From NCBI GenBank assembly GCA_031552335.1, contig JAVBMQ010000123.1, positions 1 through 25,256 of the forward strand: a stretch of DNA of 25,256 nt, in the 5' to 3' direction. Under the pieces are notes generated by a model, which worked only from the letters and a program-made list of their open reading frames with translations, was not told where the DNA came from and did no database searches. Origin of the DNA: JAISFI01 sp031552335. GTDB taxonomy: Bacteria; Bacteroidota; Bacteroidia; Bacteroidales; Azobacteroidaceae. Positions within the stretch are counted from its first letter, which is position 1; the number at the start of each line of letters is the position of its first letter. Shown one piece after another: positions 1 to 6,457 of the stretch. The translations under genes were made by a program, and so were the position numbers.

Positions 1-1
1 C

Positions 2-1426
2 AAACGTAACAGTTACTATCAATTAAAAGACCGACGTTTGGCCGGCTTCAACTCTATATTTGCAGTAGCTTCTATTGATGTGGCAAAGAAGTATTATGCC
101 GAATTTCAGAAGCAGTTGGCTGGTCTGCCAAGTGATAAGCAATTGAAAATCGCTACTATTTATAGCTTTGGGGTTAATGAAGCTGACGACGAGGATACCG
201 GCATTATTGAAGATGAGAATCTGGAAGATACCAGCCGCCTGGATCAGAGTTCAAGGGATTTTTTGGAGGCTGCCATACAGGATTACAACAAGATTTTCAA
301 AACTAATTATGATACTTCGAGCGACAAATTTCAGAACTATTACAAAGATGTATCGCAACGGGTAAAAGACCGCGAAATAGATTTGCTTATTGTGGTTAAT
401 ATGTTTCTCACCGGTTTTGATGCTACCACGTTGAATACGCTATGGGTAGATAAAAACTTGCGTTTACATGGACTCTTGCAAGCCTATTCGCGTACCAACC
501 GTATTCTTAATTCTGTCAAAACTTTTGGAAATATCGTTTGCTTTCGTAACCTCGAAAAAGCAACCAACGAGAGTATCGCCTTATTTGGCGACAAAGAGGC
601 CGGAGGTATTGTATTGCTCAAAACATACGACGAGTATTACAACGGATATAAGAAAGGTGATAAAGATGTGCCGGGCTATGTGGAGTTAGTCGATGAATTG
701 CAAGAGAAATATCCTGTCGGAGAACAGATTATCGGAGAACAAAATCAAAAAGACTTTGTAAAGTTATATAGTGCCATATTGAAGGTAAAGAATATCCTTT
801 CCACTTTTGACGAGTTCGCGGGGAATGAAGTACTTTCGGAAAGGGATGTGCAGGATTATCATAGCATGTACATCAACTTGTACAACGAGTTCAGGAATAA
901 GGACAAAGGCGACAGCGAAAATGTAAATGATGATATCGTTTTCGAGATGGAGTTGATTAAACAAGTCGAAATTAATATCGACTATATATTGGCTTTGATT
1001 CAAAAATATCACGATGGACATTTGCAAGACAAGGAAATCGTAATCAGCATCAACAAAGCCATTGATTCAAGCATTGAACTCCGGAACAAGAAAGATCTGA
1101 TCGAAAATTTCATCAACTCATTGACCCCATCTTCCAACGTAGATGATGATTGGCATTCGTTTGTTGATGCCAAGAAACTAGAGGAACTGAATAACGTTAT
1201 CAGCGAAGAAAACTTGGATAAGGAAGAAACGTATAAATTTGTAAACAATGCCTTTCGTAATGGTTATGTTCCGACAACTGGTACTGCTCTAACAAAAGTG
1301 CTGCCTCCTGTTTCGAGATTTACTCCGACAGGCGACCGAACGAAGAAGAGAGAAACCGTTCTCGAGAAGTTGAAAGCGTTCTTCAATAAGTTTTGGGATA
1401 TTTCGGGCGGAAAATTTAAAGATTGA
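2..1426 (+). CDS. hsdR: Type I restriction enzyme R subunit (HsdR), C-terminal part; 5' end outside the window
   Basis: The motor subunit of a type I restriction-modification system translocates DNA with its SF2 helicase domains, cuts it, and docks on the methyltransferase through a helical C-terminus. The frame is open from the window edge, so the first visible start-like codon (TTG at 38) is internal. About 474 residues are visible. They hold the end of RecA-like domain 2: motif V (FLTGFD, about visible residues 135-140, followed by a VDKNL stretch) and motif VI (QAYSRTNR, about 160-167), a signature typical of HsdR. The remaining ~290 residues are charged and probably helical, as expected for the coupling domain. 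The nuclease and Walker motifs and hsdM/hsdS lie upstream, outside the window. The visible part has no frameshift, so the gene may be functional. Confidence 0.93.
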   Translation, partial: KRNSYYQLKDRRLAGFNSIFAVASIDVAKKYYAEFQKQLAGLPSDKQLKIATIYSFGVNEADDEDTGIIEDENLEDTSRLDQSSRDFLEAAIQDYNKIFKTNYDTSSDKFQNYYKDVSQRVKDREIDLLIVVNMFLTGFDATTLNTLWVDKNLRLHGLLQAYSRTNRILNSVKTFGNIVCFRNLEKATNESIALFGDKEAGGIVLLKTYDEYYNGYKKGDKDVPGYVELVDELQEKYPVGEQIIGEQNQKDFVKLYSAILKVKNILSTFDEFAGNEVLSERDVQDYHSMYINLYNEFRNKDKGDSENVNDDIVFEMELIKQVEINIDYILALIQKYHDGHLQDKEIVISINKAIDSSIELRNKKDLIENFINSLTPSSNVDDDWHSFVDAKKLEELNNVISEENLDKEETYKFVNNAFRNGYVPTTGTALTKVLPPVSRFTPTGDRTKKRETVLEKLKAFFNKFWDISGGKFKD

Positions 1427-1530
1427 ACAAATGGCTGTTTTTTTAGTTTATTGGGCAAAAGGGGCAGTTATAGGGAAACAATCACGCAAATCGCGCAATG
1501 ATTACGAAAGTATCACGCAAAACAGACATT

Positions 1531-1563
1531 TTCGAAGTTTTGCCGAAGTCTTACCGAAGTGTT
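1531..1563 (+). repeat. Three direct repeats of 11 bp (nnCGAAGTnTT)
   Basis: CGAAGT occurs at 1533, 1544 and 1555, exactly one DNA helical turn apart, with flanking bases partly conserved (TTCGAAGTTTT, GCCGAAGTCTT, ACCGAAGTGTT). An 11-bp period is not a multiple of three, so this is not a protein repeat. It resembles a small iteron or protein-binding array. Confidence 0.7.
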
Positions 1564-1601
1564 TGTCTCTCTTTTATTACAGGCGGTCTCTTTTAAGACA
1601 A

Positions 1602-1654
1602 ATGTCGGTTTGATGTCGGTTAAATGGCGGAAAGCTGGCGGTTATGGCGGATAA
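1602..1654 (+). repeat. Second phased array, consensus ATGkCGGnnnn
   Basis: Units begin at 1602, 1613, 1624, 1635 and 1644 (ATGTCGGTTTG, ATGTCGGTTAA, ATGGCGGAAAG, then shorter CTGGCGGTT and ATGGCGGATAA). The first steps are exactly 11 bp. CCG/CGG elements continue at 1672, 1683, 1692 and 1703. Function is unknown; iteron-like binding or a recombination site is possible. Confidence 0.6.
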
Positions 1655-1722
1655 AAGTAAAGCTAAATTTTCCGATGCACTTCCGTTATTTCCGGTAAAT
1701 TTTCGGTAGAACAAAGAAGCCT

Positions 1723-1756
1723 GTTCATTATCTTTGTGTGTTCATTGACAATGAAC
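1723..1756 (+). promoter_or_regulatory. Orphan TAnnTTTG promoter with operator-like GTTCATT repeats
   Basis: A Bacteroidetes -7 element, TATCTTTG, lies at 1729-1736. It overlaps the end of a GTTCATT copy at 1723-1729. Just downstream is a perfect palindrome: GTTCATT (1740-1746), a 3-base spacer, AATGAAC (1750-1756). Operator sites around and just after the -7 box suggest a repressed promoter. No intact gene follows: ATG 1751 opens only five codons, and the next recognisable coding sequence is the SIR2 remnant. Confidence 0.5.
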
Positions 1757-1784
1757 CGGGGAATATAGTGAACAAAAGCTATAG

Positions 1785-1961
1785 GAATTTGAAGACCTAT
1801 CGCTCCCATATTTCGATGGTTTTGTTGGCTCAAGACAATCGTTTTTTGATCTGAGATCAGTAGAGGATAATTTAATACCTAAGCATTGGACGAGATTATG
1901 GAAAGTACATGGTTCGATCAATTGGTTTCAGAAAGAGACAAAGGAGGTTTTTCGATCAAGT
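1785..1961 (+). pseudogene. Remnant of a SIR2-like domain protein (probable anti-phage defence gene)
   Basis: The frame starting at 1785 translates to about 59 residues that read like the middle of bacterial SIR2-like (SIR2_2-type) proteins. It contains PYFDGFVGSR, then LIPKHWTRLWKVHGSINW, including the HGS segment typical of the family's NAD-binding fold. An in-frame TAG (1782-1784) precedes it, no start codon is near, and nothing recognisable as SIR2 follows, although the frame stays open to TGA 2058-2060. The N-terminal nucleotide-binding part and the C-terminus are therefore gone. SIR2-like proteins act as NAD-depleting effectors in several phage-defence systems, and the position beside hsdR fits a decayed defence island. 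The assignment rests on recalled family motifs, not a search. Confidence 0.65.
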
Positions 1962-2098
1962 AAAACAACGGATAAAAAGTGCGACAAACAGCACAAAATT
2001 AAAGACCTTTGCAGAAAAATGCCCTTACAGATGAAATTGACAGCCGTGAAATGTTCATGAAAGGAATAGACTCGTATTATTACGAGGAAAACGAGTAG
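1954..2098 (+). pseudogene. Second small coding remnant, frameshifted, of unknown family
   Basis: Two overlapping frames read as protein-like sequence. The first (from 1954, ending at TGA 2032-2034) is basic and helical-looking, containing VKQRIKSATNS. The second (2021-2098, ending TAG) contains DEIDSREMFMKGIDSYYYEE. Joined by a frameshift near 2018, they would form the C-terminal tail of one protein. I do not recognise the family. It may be a separate decayed gene or the mangled 3' end of the SIR2-like gene. Confidence 0.35.
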
Positions 2099-2141
2099 CT
2101 ATCCATGCCTGAAAACACGTTTAATGAGACAACCTCTTCTT

Positions 2142-2177
2142 ATTGTAGCAAATAGAATGTTCGCTACAATTTTTCTT
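2142..2177 (+). terminator. Possible Rho-independent terminator before marC
   Basis: Perfect 8-bp inverted repeat ATTGTAGC (2142-2149) / GCTACAAT (2163-2170) with a 13-base loop, followed by a T-rich run. It would close off transcription from the relic region just before the marC promoter. The stem is AT-rich and the loop long, so strength is uncertain. Confidence 0.4.
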
Positions 2178-2196
2178 TTACATACAAATATTTTCA

Positions 2197-2204
2197 TACC
2201 TTTG
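2197..2204 (+). promoter_or_regulatory. marC promoter, -7 element TACCTTTG
   Basis: Matches TAnnTTTG. It lies about 54 bp before the ATG at 2258, giving a leader of about 45 nt. No clear -33 element is visible. Confidence 0.55.
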
Positions 2205-2257
2205 CACCTTTACCCAAGATCAGTTACAATTTATTTTTTAACATTATCTCCGAGGAT

Positions 2258-2932
2258 ATGTCAATACATGATTTTGCCTATTCGTTTGTATCGTCTTTCA
2301 TTGCCCTGTTTCCTGTAATAAACCCTATAGGAAGCGGTTTTATTGTGGGTGGTTTCCTTGAAGGACTGGATCATAATCAAAGAAAAGCTGTTATTAAAAG
2401 GATTGTTATTAACTGCTTACTGATTGGAGTAGGATCTTTGGTTTTAGGTCATTTTATATTGTTGCTTTTCAACCTGGAAATACCTGTCATACAGGTGGGA
2501 GGAGGTCTTTTGATATGCAAAACCGGATTAGAATGGCTTTCTGACTCAGGATCTTCCAGCTCGGATGTAACAGATGAAACAACCAGCAAAATCAGTATGA
2601 AAAATATTGAAAGTAAGATATTCTATCCTCTATCTTTTCCTATGATTATGGGGGCTGGAAGCATTTCCGTAATATTTACCCTGATGGCAACATTAGCAGC
2701 CAAAGACAATTTATTAAAAACAGGGATTAATTATGCTATGATTGTACTTGCAATCATTGCTATGTGTACAATCCTCTTTATCATCCTTTCTCAAGGACAA
2801 AAAATCACGAAGAAGTTAAGTGCTTCCGGTAATATGATTATCAATAAACTGATCGCCTTTTTCACATTTTGTATCGGCATACAAATCATCGTTACCGGAA
2901 TATCCAAGATCTTTCATCTCCAGATCCTCTAA
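2258..2932 (+). CDS. marC: MarC family (UPF0056) integral membrane protein
   Basis: A 224-residue inner-membrane protein of the MarC family, whose transport substrate is not firmly established. The ALFPVINPIGSG segment (about residues 16-27) is the family's N-terminal signature. Hydrophobicity suggests six membrane segments, roughly at 8-28, 45-65, 68-90, 122-146, 155-178 and 195-220, with a polar serine-rich loop near 96-115. Length is normal for the family. The ATG at 2258 is preceded by a GAGG four bases upstream, unusual for this group, and by a TAnnTTTG promoter. The final 117 bp are overlapped on the opposite strand by the 3' end of the nitrilase gene. Confidence 0.88.
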   Translation: MSIHDFAYSFVSSFIALFPVINPIGSGFIVGGFLEGLDHNQRKAVIKRIVINCLLIGVGSLVLGHFILLLFNLEIPVIQVGGGLLICKTGLEWLSDSGSSSSDVTDETTSKISMKNIESKIFYPLSFPMIMGAGSISVIFTLMATLAAKDNLLKTGINYAMIVLAIIAMCTILFIILSQGQKITKKLSASGNMIINKLIAFFTFCIGIQIIVTGISKIFHLQIL

Positions 2933-3703
2933 TATAAGAAAACGATCGGCATCCATCCACGCCGGGAATTTTTTTCTTAAACTATCTAATGGTTCTTTAT
3001 ATATAGTTGCCGTACGAACTACCGATTGAGGTTTTACTGTATGAATAATCCGATGGCCTCTTGGATCAATTAAAAGAGAATTTCCATCATATGACAGACC
3101 TTCTCCATCCGTTCCTATGCGATTTACACCACACACATAACAGTAATTCTCATAAGCCCGGGCTTCCAACAAGGTTTCCCAGACTTTTTTCCTGACATTC
3201 GGCCAATTGGCACAGCAAATCAGAAGATCGTATGTATTATCTACATTGCGGATCCATACCGGGAAACGTAAATCATAACAAATAATCAGGTTGATTTTCC
3301 AACCTTTATAATCGACTATCAACTGTTTTTCTCCGGGAGAGAAAGTTTCATGCTCTTTTCCCACACGGAAAAGATGCCGTTTGTCATAAAAATATCGGTT
3401 ACCTTCAGGCGTAATAAAAAATCCACGGTTAAAATATTTTCCGGAAATATCTTTGGCAATGAAACTACCTGCAAGAGCCATTCCGAATCCGGAAGCCCAT
3501 TTTTGCAAAGTTTGCACTGTATATTCCTCATTTGTTTCTGCTAAATCCTTTACCTGCATGGTAAATCCCGTGGTAAACATCTCCGGGAAGATTGCCAGAT
3601 CCGTTTTGCCGGACAAACCAATAAGTATTTTTTCATAAGAAATAAGGTTCCGGGACTTATCTTCCCAGAAAATATCAGACTGGACAATACTGATTTTCAA
3701 CAT
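2816..3703 (-). CDS. Carbon-nitrogen hydrolase (omega-amidase, nitrilase superfamily) with antisense C-terminal extension
   Basis: Nitrilase-superfamily enzyme most like YafV/Nit2 omega-amidases, which hydrolyse alpha-ketoglutaramate and related omega-amides. The catalytic triad is visible: E41 (FPEMFTTGF), K108 (YDKRHLF) and C142 (ICYDLRFPVW). The family usually ends near residue 257, at the FPAWMDADRFLI motif (here 246-257). This protein continues to 295. That tail (258-295) is encoded entirely antisense to the 3' end of marC, and the junction coincides with the marC stop codon, so the original stop was probably lost. It is the last gene of a three-gene minus-strand operon, 12 bp after the acyltransferase gene. 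The ATG at 3703 gives the canonical N-terminus. Confidence 0.9.
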   Translation of the reverse strand: MLKISIVQSDIFWEDKSRNLISYEKILIGLSGKTDLAIFPEMFTTGFTMQVKDLAETNEEYTVQTLQKWASGFGMALAGSFIAKDISGKYFNRGFFITPEGNRYFYDKRHLFRVGKEHETFSPGEKQLIVDYKGWKINLIICYDLRFPVWIRNVDNTYDLLICCANWPNVRKKVWETLLEARAYENYCYVCGVNRIGTDGEGLSYDGNSLLIDPRGHRIIHTVKPQSVVRTATIYKEPLDSLRKKFPAWMDADRFLILEDLEMKDLGYSGNDDLYADTKCEKGDQFIDNHITGST

Positions 3704-3715
3704 TTCAGATGAATT

Positions 3716-4258
3716 TTAAACTGTAAAATTCTGAGGATTTTTTCCTTTAAACTGACTGTAAAATGATTTGATTTTCTCCATATCTTCCTCCACTTCTCCT
3801 GTAGGATAAAAGTAAGGAGGAATTCCGGCCAGTTTTTTCTTATAATCGAGATAAGCCATAGCAATAGGCACTTTTGCACCCAATGCTATATAATAGAAAC
3901 CTTTCTTCCAGTCCGGATTGATTTTACGGGTACCCTCCGGAGCAATCGCTAATTGAAGTTGATCCCGGCTATCAAACAACTCAATCATCTGATCTGTCAT
4001 TTTCGTCTTCTTTTTACGGTCAACCGGAATACCACCCATCGCTCTCCAGACATAATTCAAAGGAAAGACAAACCATTCCTTTTTCATCAGGAAAGACACC
4101 TTATATCCAATGGCGCTGCATAACATTTTTCCTATAATAAAATCCCAGTTGCTTGTGTGCGGTGCAACAGAAATTACACACTTAGGTACCGGAGCAACTT
4201 CCAATTGGATCTTCCAGCCTGCAAGTTTCAGAAGAAACTTATTCAATCTTTGAAACAT
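3716..4258 (-). CDS. PlsC-like 1-acylglycerol-3-phosphate acyltransferase family protein (short)
   Basis: A 180-residue acyltransferase of the PlsC/LPLAT superfamily. The HX4D catalytic motif is at H34-D39 (HTSNWD) and the phosphate-binding EGTR motif at 108-111. There is one weakly hydrophobic N-terminal stretch and no strong membrane anchor. Its length and HTSNWD variant fit the small 'glycerol acyltransferase' proteins common in Bacteroidetes rather than classic PlsC, of which the gene at 24283-25035 is a better example. The acyl substrate cannot be told from sequence; phospholipid or ornithine-lipid acylation are options. It is the middle gene of the operon, 10 bp after the 97-aa gene and 12 bp before the nitrilase. 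Confidence 0.85.
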   Translation of the reverse strand: MFQRLNKFLLKLAGWKIQLEVAPVPKCVISVAPHTSNWDFIIGKMLCSAIGYKVSFLMKKEWFVFPLNYVWRAMGGIPVDRKKKTKMTDQMIELFDSRDQLQLAIAPEGTRKINPDWKKGFYYIALGAKVPIAMAYLDYKKKLAGIPPYFYPTGEVEEDMEKIKSFYSQFKGKNPQNFTV

Positions 4259-4268
4259 TTGTTTTGCT

Positions 4269-4562
4269 TTACTTCTTTTTTTCGCTCAGGTGAGCAATAT
4301 CACTTCCGATTTCATCAACCTTTTTAACCAGATTTTCCTTCAATTTTTTGTAATAAGCTTTGACTAACTTCTCATTAGATTTCCCATCCGGCCGGGCGGC
4401 TCTATTTAGAAATTCGACCTGCATGTCCAATATTTTTGTCAACACAACATCTGCTTCTTCCGGATCAACACCGGGAATATATAATCTACAAAACAGACAC
4501 TCTGCAAACAGTTCTCCGGCTATGCCATTGATATTCTGCTTTAATTGTTTCTTTGATGCCAT
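4269..4562 (-). CDS. Conserved small protein of unknown function
   Basis: A 97-residue protein I do not recognise by name. It is lysine- and glutamate-rich and probably mostly alpha-helical, with no signal peptide or membrane segment. C22 and C25 form a single CxxC (ECLFCRLY), without a second pair that would make a standard zinc site. The ATG at 4562 starts 79 bp downstream of a minus-strand TAnnTTTG. It is the first gene of the operon with an acyltransferase and a nitrilase. The tight 10-bp spacing to the next gene supports its being a real gene. Confidence 0.7.
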   Translation of the reverse strand: MASKKQLKQNINGIAGELFAECLFCRLYIPGVDPEEADVVLTKILDMQVEFLNRAARPDGKSNEKLVKAYYKKLKENLVKKVDEIGSDIAHLSEKKK

Positions 4563-4640
4563 ATGATTTTAATTTATCAAAACTTTTCCTGAATAAGACC
4601 AGTACCTTTGTCACTCATGCTTTTCAAGGTTTTTATCCTA

Positions 4641-4648
4641 CAAAGCTA
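4641..4648 (-). promoter_or_regulatory. Candidate -7 element TAGCTTTG for the 97-aa/acyltransferase/nitrilase operon
   Basis: On the minus strand TAGCTTTG lies 78 bp upstream of the ATG at 4562. The -33 region is poor. It sits back-to-back with the glgA promoter 56 bp away. Confidence 0.45.
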
Positions 4649-4703
4649 TGAAACAAATTTCAAATACTAACTATTTTTTTTACCTTTTACGAAAAAAAAG
4701 ATG

Positions 4704-4711
4704 TACCTTTG
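4704..4711 (+). promoter_or_regulatory. Promoter of the glycogen operon, -7 element TACCTTTG
   Basis: TACCTTTG lies 42 bp before the ATG at 4754, preceded by an A-rich stretch. An identical TACCTTTG occurs at 4603-4610 on the same strand, 101 bp upstream, and could be a second start site. Confidence 0.6.
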
Positions 4712-4753
4712 CGGTTCGTTTAATGTAAGCATCTAAATTTCTCAGGCATTTAT

Positions 4754-6421
4754 ATGACTAGATCCAAAAGAATCAACCCCGATTTTATCTTTGAAACGAG
4801 CTGGGAGGTTTGTAATAAAATAGGGGGAATACATACTGTACTTTCAACCCGGGCAAATGTATTACAATCTTTACTCAAAGATAAAATTATTTTCATAGGC
4901 CCTGACTTGTGGAAGGGCAGGGAAAATCCTGAATTCATTGAAAGCGTCTCATTGTTTAAAGCTTGGAAAAATCATGCAATAAACAATGAAAAATTGCATA
5001 TTCGGGTCGGAAGATGGAATGTACATGGGAAACCTATCGTTATTCTCGTTGATTTTCAACCCTATTTCGAATGTAAAAACGAGTTATATTACCAAATGTG
5101 GCAGAATTTCAAAGTCGACTCCATGCATGCCTACGGAGATTATGACGAATCATGCATTTTTGCATACGCCACCGGATTGGTCATCGAAAGTTTCTATCGT
5201 TTTACAAAACTTCAGGAAAATAATGTTGTCGCACATTTCAACGAATGGATGTTGGGAATGGGGGCGCTTTATATTAAGAAAAATGTACCTGGTATTGCTA
5301 CTATATTTACAACTCATGCCACATCAATCGGACGTTCCATTGCCGGAAACAACAAGCCGTTGTATGACTATTTAGAAGCTTACAATGGCGATCAGATGGC
5401 AAAAGAATTAAATATGGAAGCCAAACATTCCCTGGAAAAACAAACGGCATTGTATGTAGATTGTTTCACAACAGTCAGTGATATTACAGCACGGGAATGT
5501 GAACAATTATTAGACAAAAAACCGGATATTGTTACTCCTAATGGATTTGAAAATGATTTTGTTCATCAGGGACGTAATTATACAAAAAAACGTAAAGAAG
5601 CCAGGGAACTCCTGATAAAAGCGGCTGAAAAACTCACTGGCAATATTATTGCAAAAGATGCATTTCTCATTTCCACCAGCGGACGTTATGAATACAAAAA
5701 CAAAGGAATCGATGTTTTTATCGAAGCCATGAATGGAATTCGTCATATGTCCCCGGAAAAAGAAATTATTGCTTTCATTTTGGTTCCCGGATGGATTGAT
5801 GGTCCAAGAAAAGATCTGCAAGACAGATTAATGTCTGCGAATGAATCTACCCATCCTCTGCCAAATCCCTATGTTACACATGAGTTGCATGAGCCCCAAA
5901 GGGATAAAGTCTCTGCTTACCTGAACTATTTGGGATTTACCAATCAAACCAACGAAAAAGTCAAATTAATTTTTGTTCCTTCATACCTGTTAGGGAATGA
6001 TGGAATTTTCAATCTACCCTATTACGATCTGCTGATCGGCATGGATCTGACCATATACCCATCTTATTACGAACCCTGGGGATATACTCCTCTGGAAAGT
6101 ATTGCTTTTTCCATACCAACAATTACTACCAACCTGGCAGGCTTTGGTTTATGGGCCAAACATGAAGAAGGAATCAACGGAGGAATCAATCAGGGAGTGG
6201 AAATCGTAGAGCGAACCGATGGAAATTATTTTGACGTTGCTGAAAAAATAAAATCCGTAACTACCTCTTATATCACTCAAAACCAGAGAGATATAGATCT
6301 CTCTCGCAAAGAAGCTGCTACTCTGGCAGAACATGCTTCCTGGGAACATTTTATTGAATATTATCTCGATGCATACGATATTGCAATAAAAAAAACAAGA
6401 AAACGTAAAACAAAAAGATAA
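4754..6421 (+). CDS. Glycogen synthase, GT3 (eukaryotic-like) family
   Basis: Cytosolic glycogen synthase that extends alpha-1,4-glucan from a nucleotide-sugar donor. It belongs to GT3, the family of yeast and animal Gsy, rather than the GT5 GlgA family of E. coli. Evidence: the N-terminal FETSWEVCNKIGGIHTV segment (13-29) with the KIGGI donor loop, the GRYEYKNKGIDVFIEA segment in the middle, and the E-X7-E catalytic motif E440-PWGYTPL-E448. At 555 residues it is shorter than eukaryotic enzymes and lacks their phospho-regulated tails, as in other Bacteroidetes. Family knowledge suggests UDP-glucose use; the donor was not deduced from residues here. It is followed 36 bp later by the glucan phosphorylase, so synthesis and breakdown are co-transcribed. 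Confidence 0.92.
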   Translation: MTRSKRINPDFIFETSWEVCNKIGGIHTVLSTRANVLQSLLKDKIIFIGPDLWKGRENPEFIESVSLFKAWKNHAINNEKLHIRVGRWNVHGKPIVILVDFQPYFECKNELYYQMWQNFKVDSMHAYGDYDESCIFAYATGLVIESFYRFTKLQENNVVAHFNEWMLGMGALYIKKNVPGIATIFTTHATSIGRSIAGNNKPLYDYLEAYNGDQMAKELNMEAKHSLEKQTALYVDCFTTVSDITARECEQLLDKKPDIVTPNGFENDFVHQGRNYTKKRKEARELLIKAAEKLTGNIIAKDAFLISTSGRYEYKNKGIDVFIEAMNGIRHMSPEKEIIAFILVPGWIDGPRKDLQDRLMSANESTHPLPNPYVTHELHEPQRDKVSAYLNYLGFTNQTNEKVKLIFVPSYLLGNDGIFNLPYYDLLIGMDLTIYPSYYEPWGYTPLESIAFSIPTITTNLAGFGLWAKHEEGINGGINQGVEIVERTDGNYFDVAEKIKSVTTSYITQNQRDIDLSRKEAATLAEHASWEHFIEYYLDAYDIAIKKTRKRKTKR

Positions 6422-6457
6422 CGAGGATTGTTTCCTCAAAACAATAAACAGATCAAA

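Larger units (their letters stand above)
1427..1784. other. Non-coding stretch with helically phased short repeats
   Basis: No convincing gene is present. The 60-codon ORF at 1431-1613 has no recognisable protein features and overlaps the repeats. The sequence is dense in short CGAAGT, GTCGG and GGCGG elements spaced about 11 bp apart (separate entries). It ends in an orphan promoter with a palindrome. It is probably a relic of a mobile or defence element. Confidence 0.5.

Noticed and set aside
1431..1613. 60-codon ORF after hsdR
   Set aside because: Composition is unlike a protein, it runs across the phased repeats, and no promoter or ribosome-binding site is visible.
2124..2318. 64-codon ORF overlapping the marC promoter and start
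   Set aside because: It lies over a terminator-like hairpin, the promoter and the marC N-terminus in another frame. The translation has no family features.
6428..6457. TTG starts upstream of glgP, lysS (10536), MFS (10322), pheS (17895) and plsC (25050)
   Set aside because: A good ATG follows shortly in each case. For lysS, pheS and plsC the TTG falls on or before the predicted transcription start.
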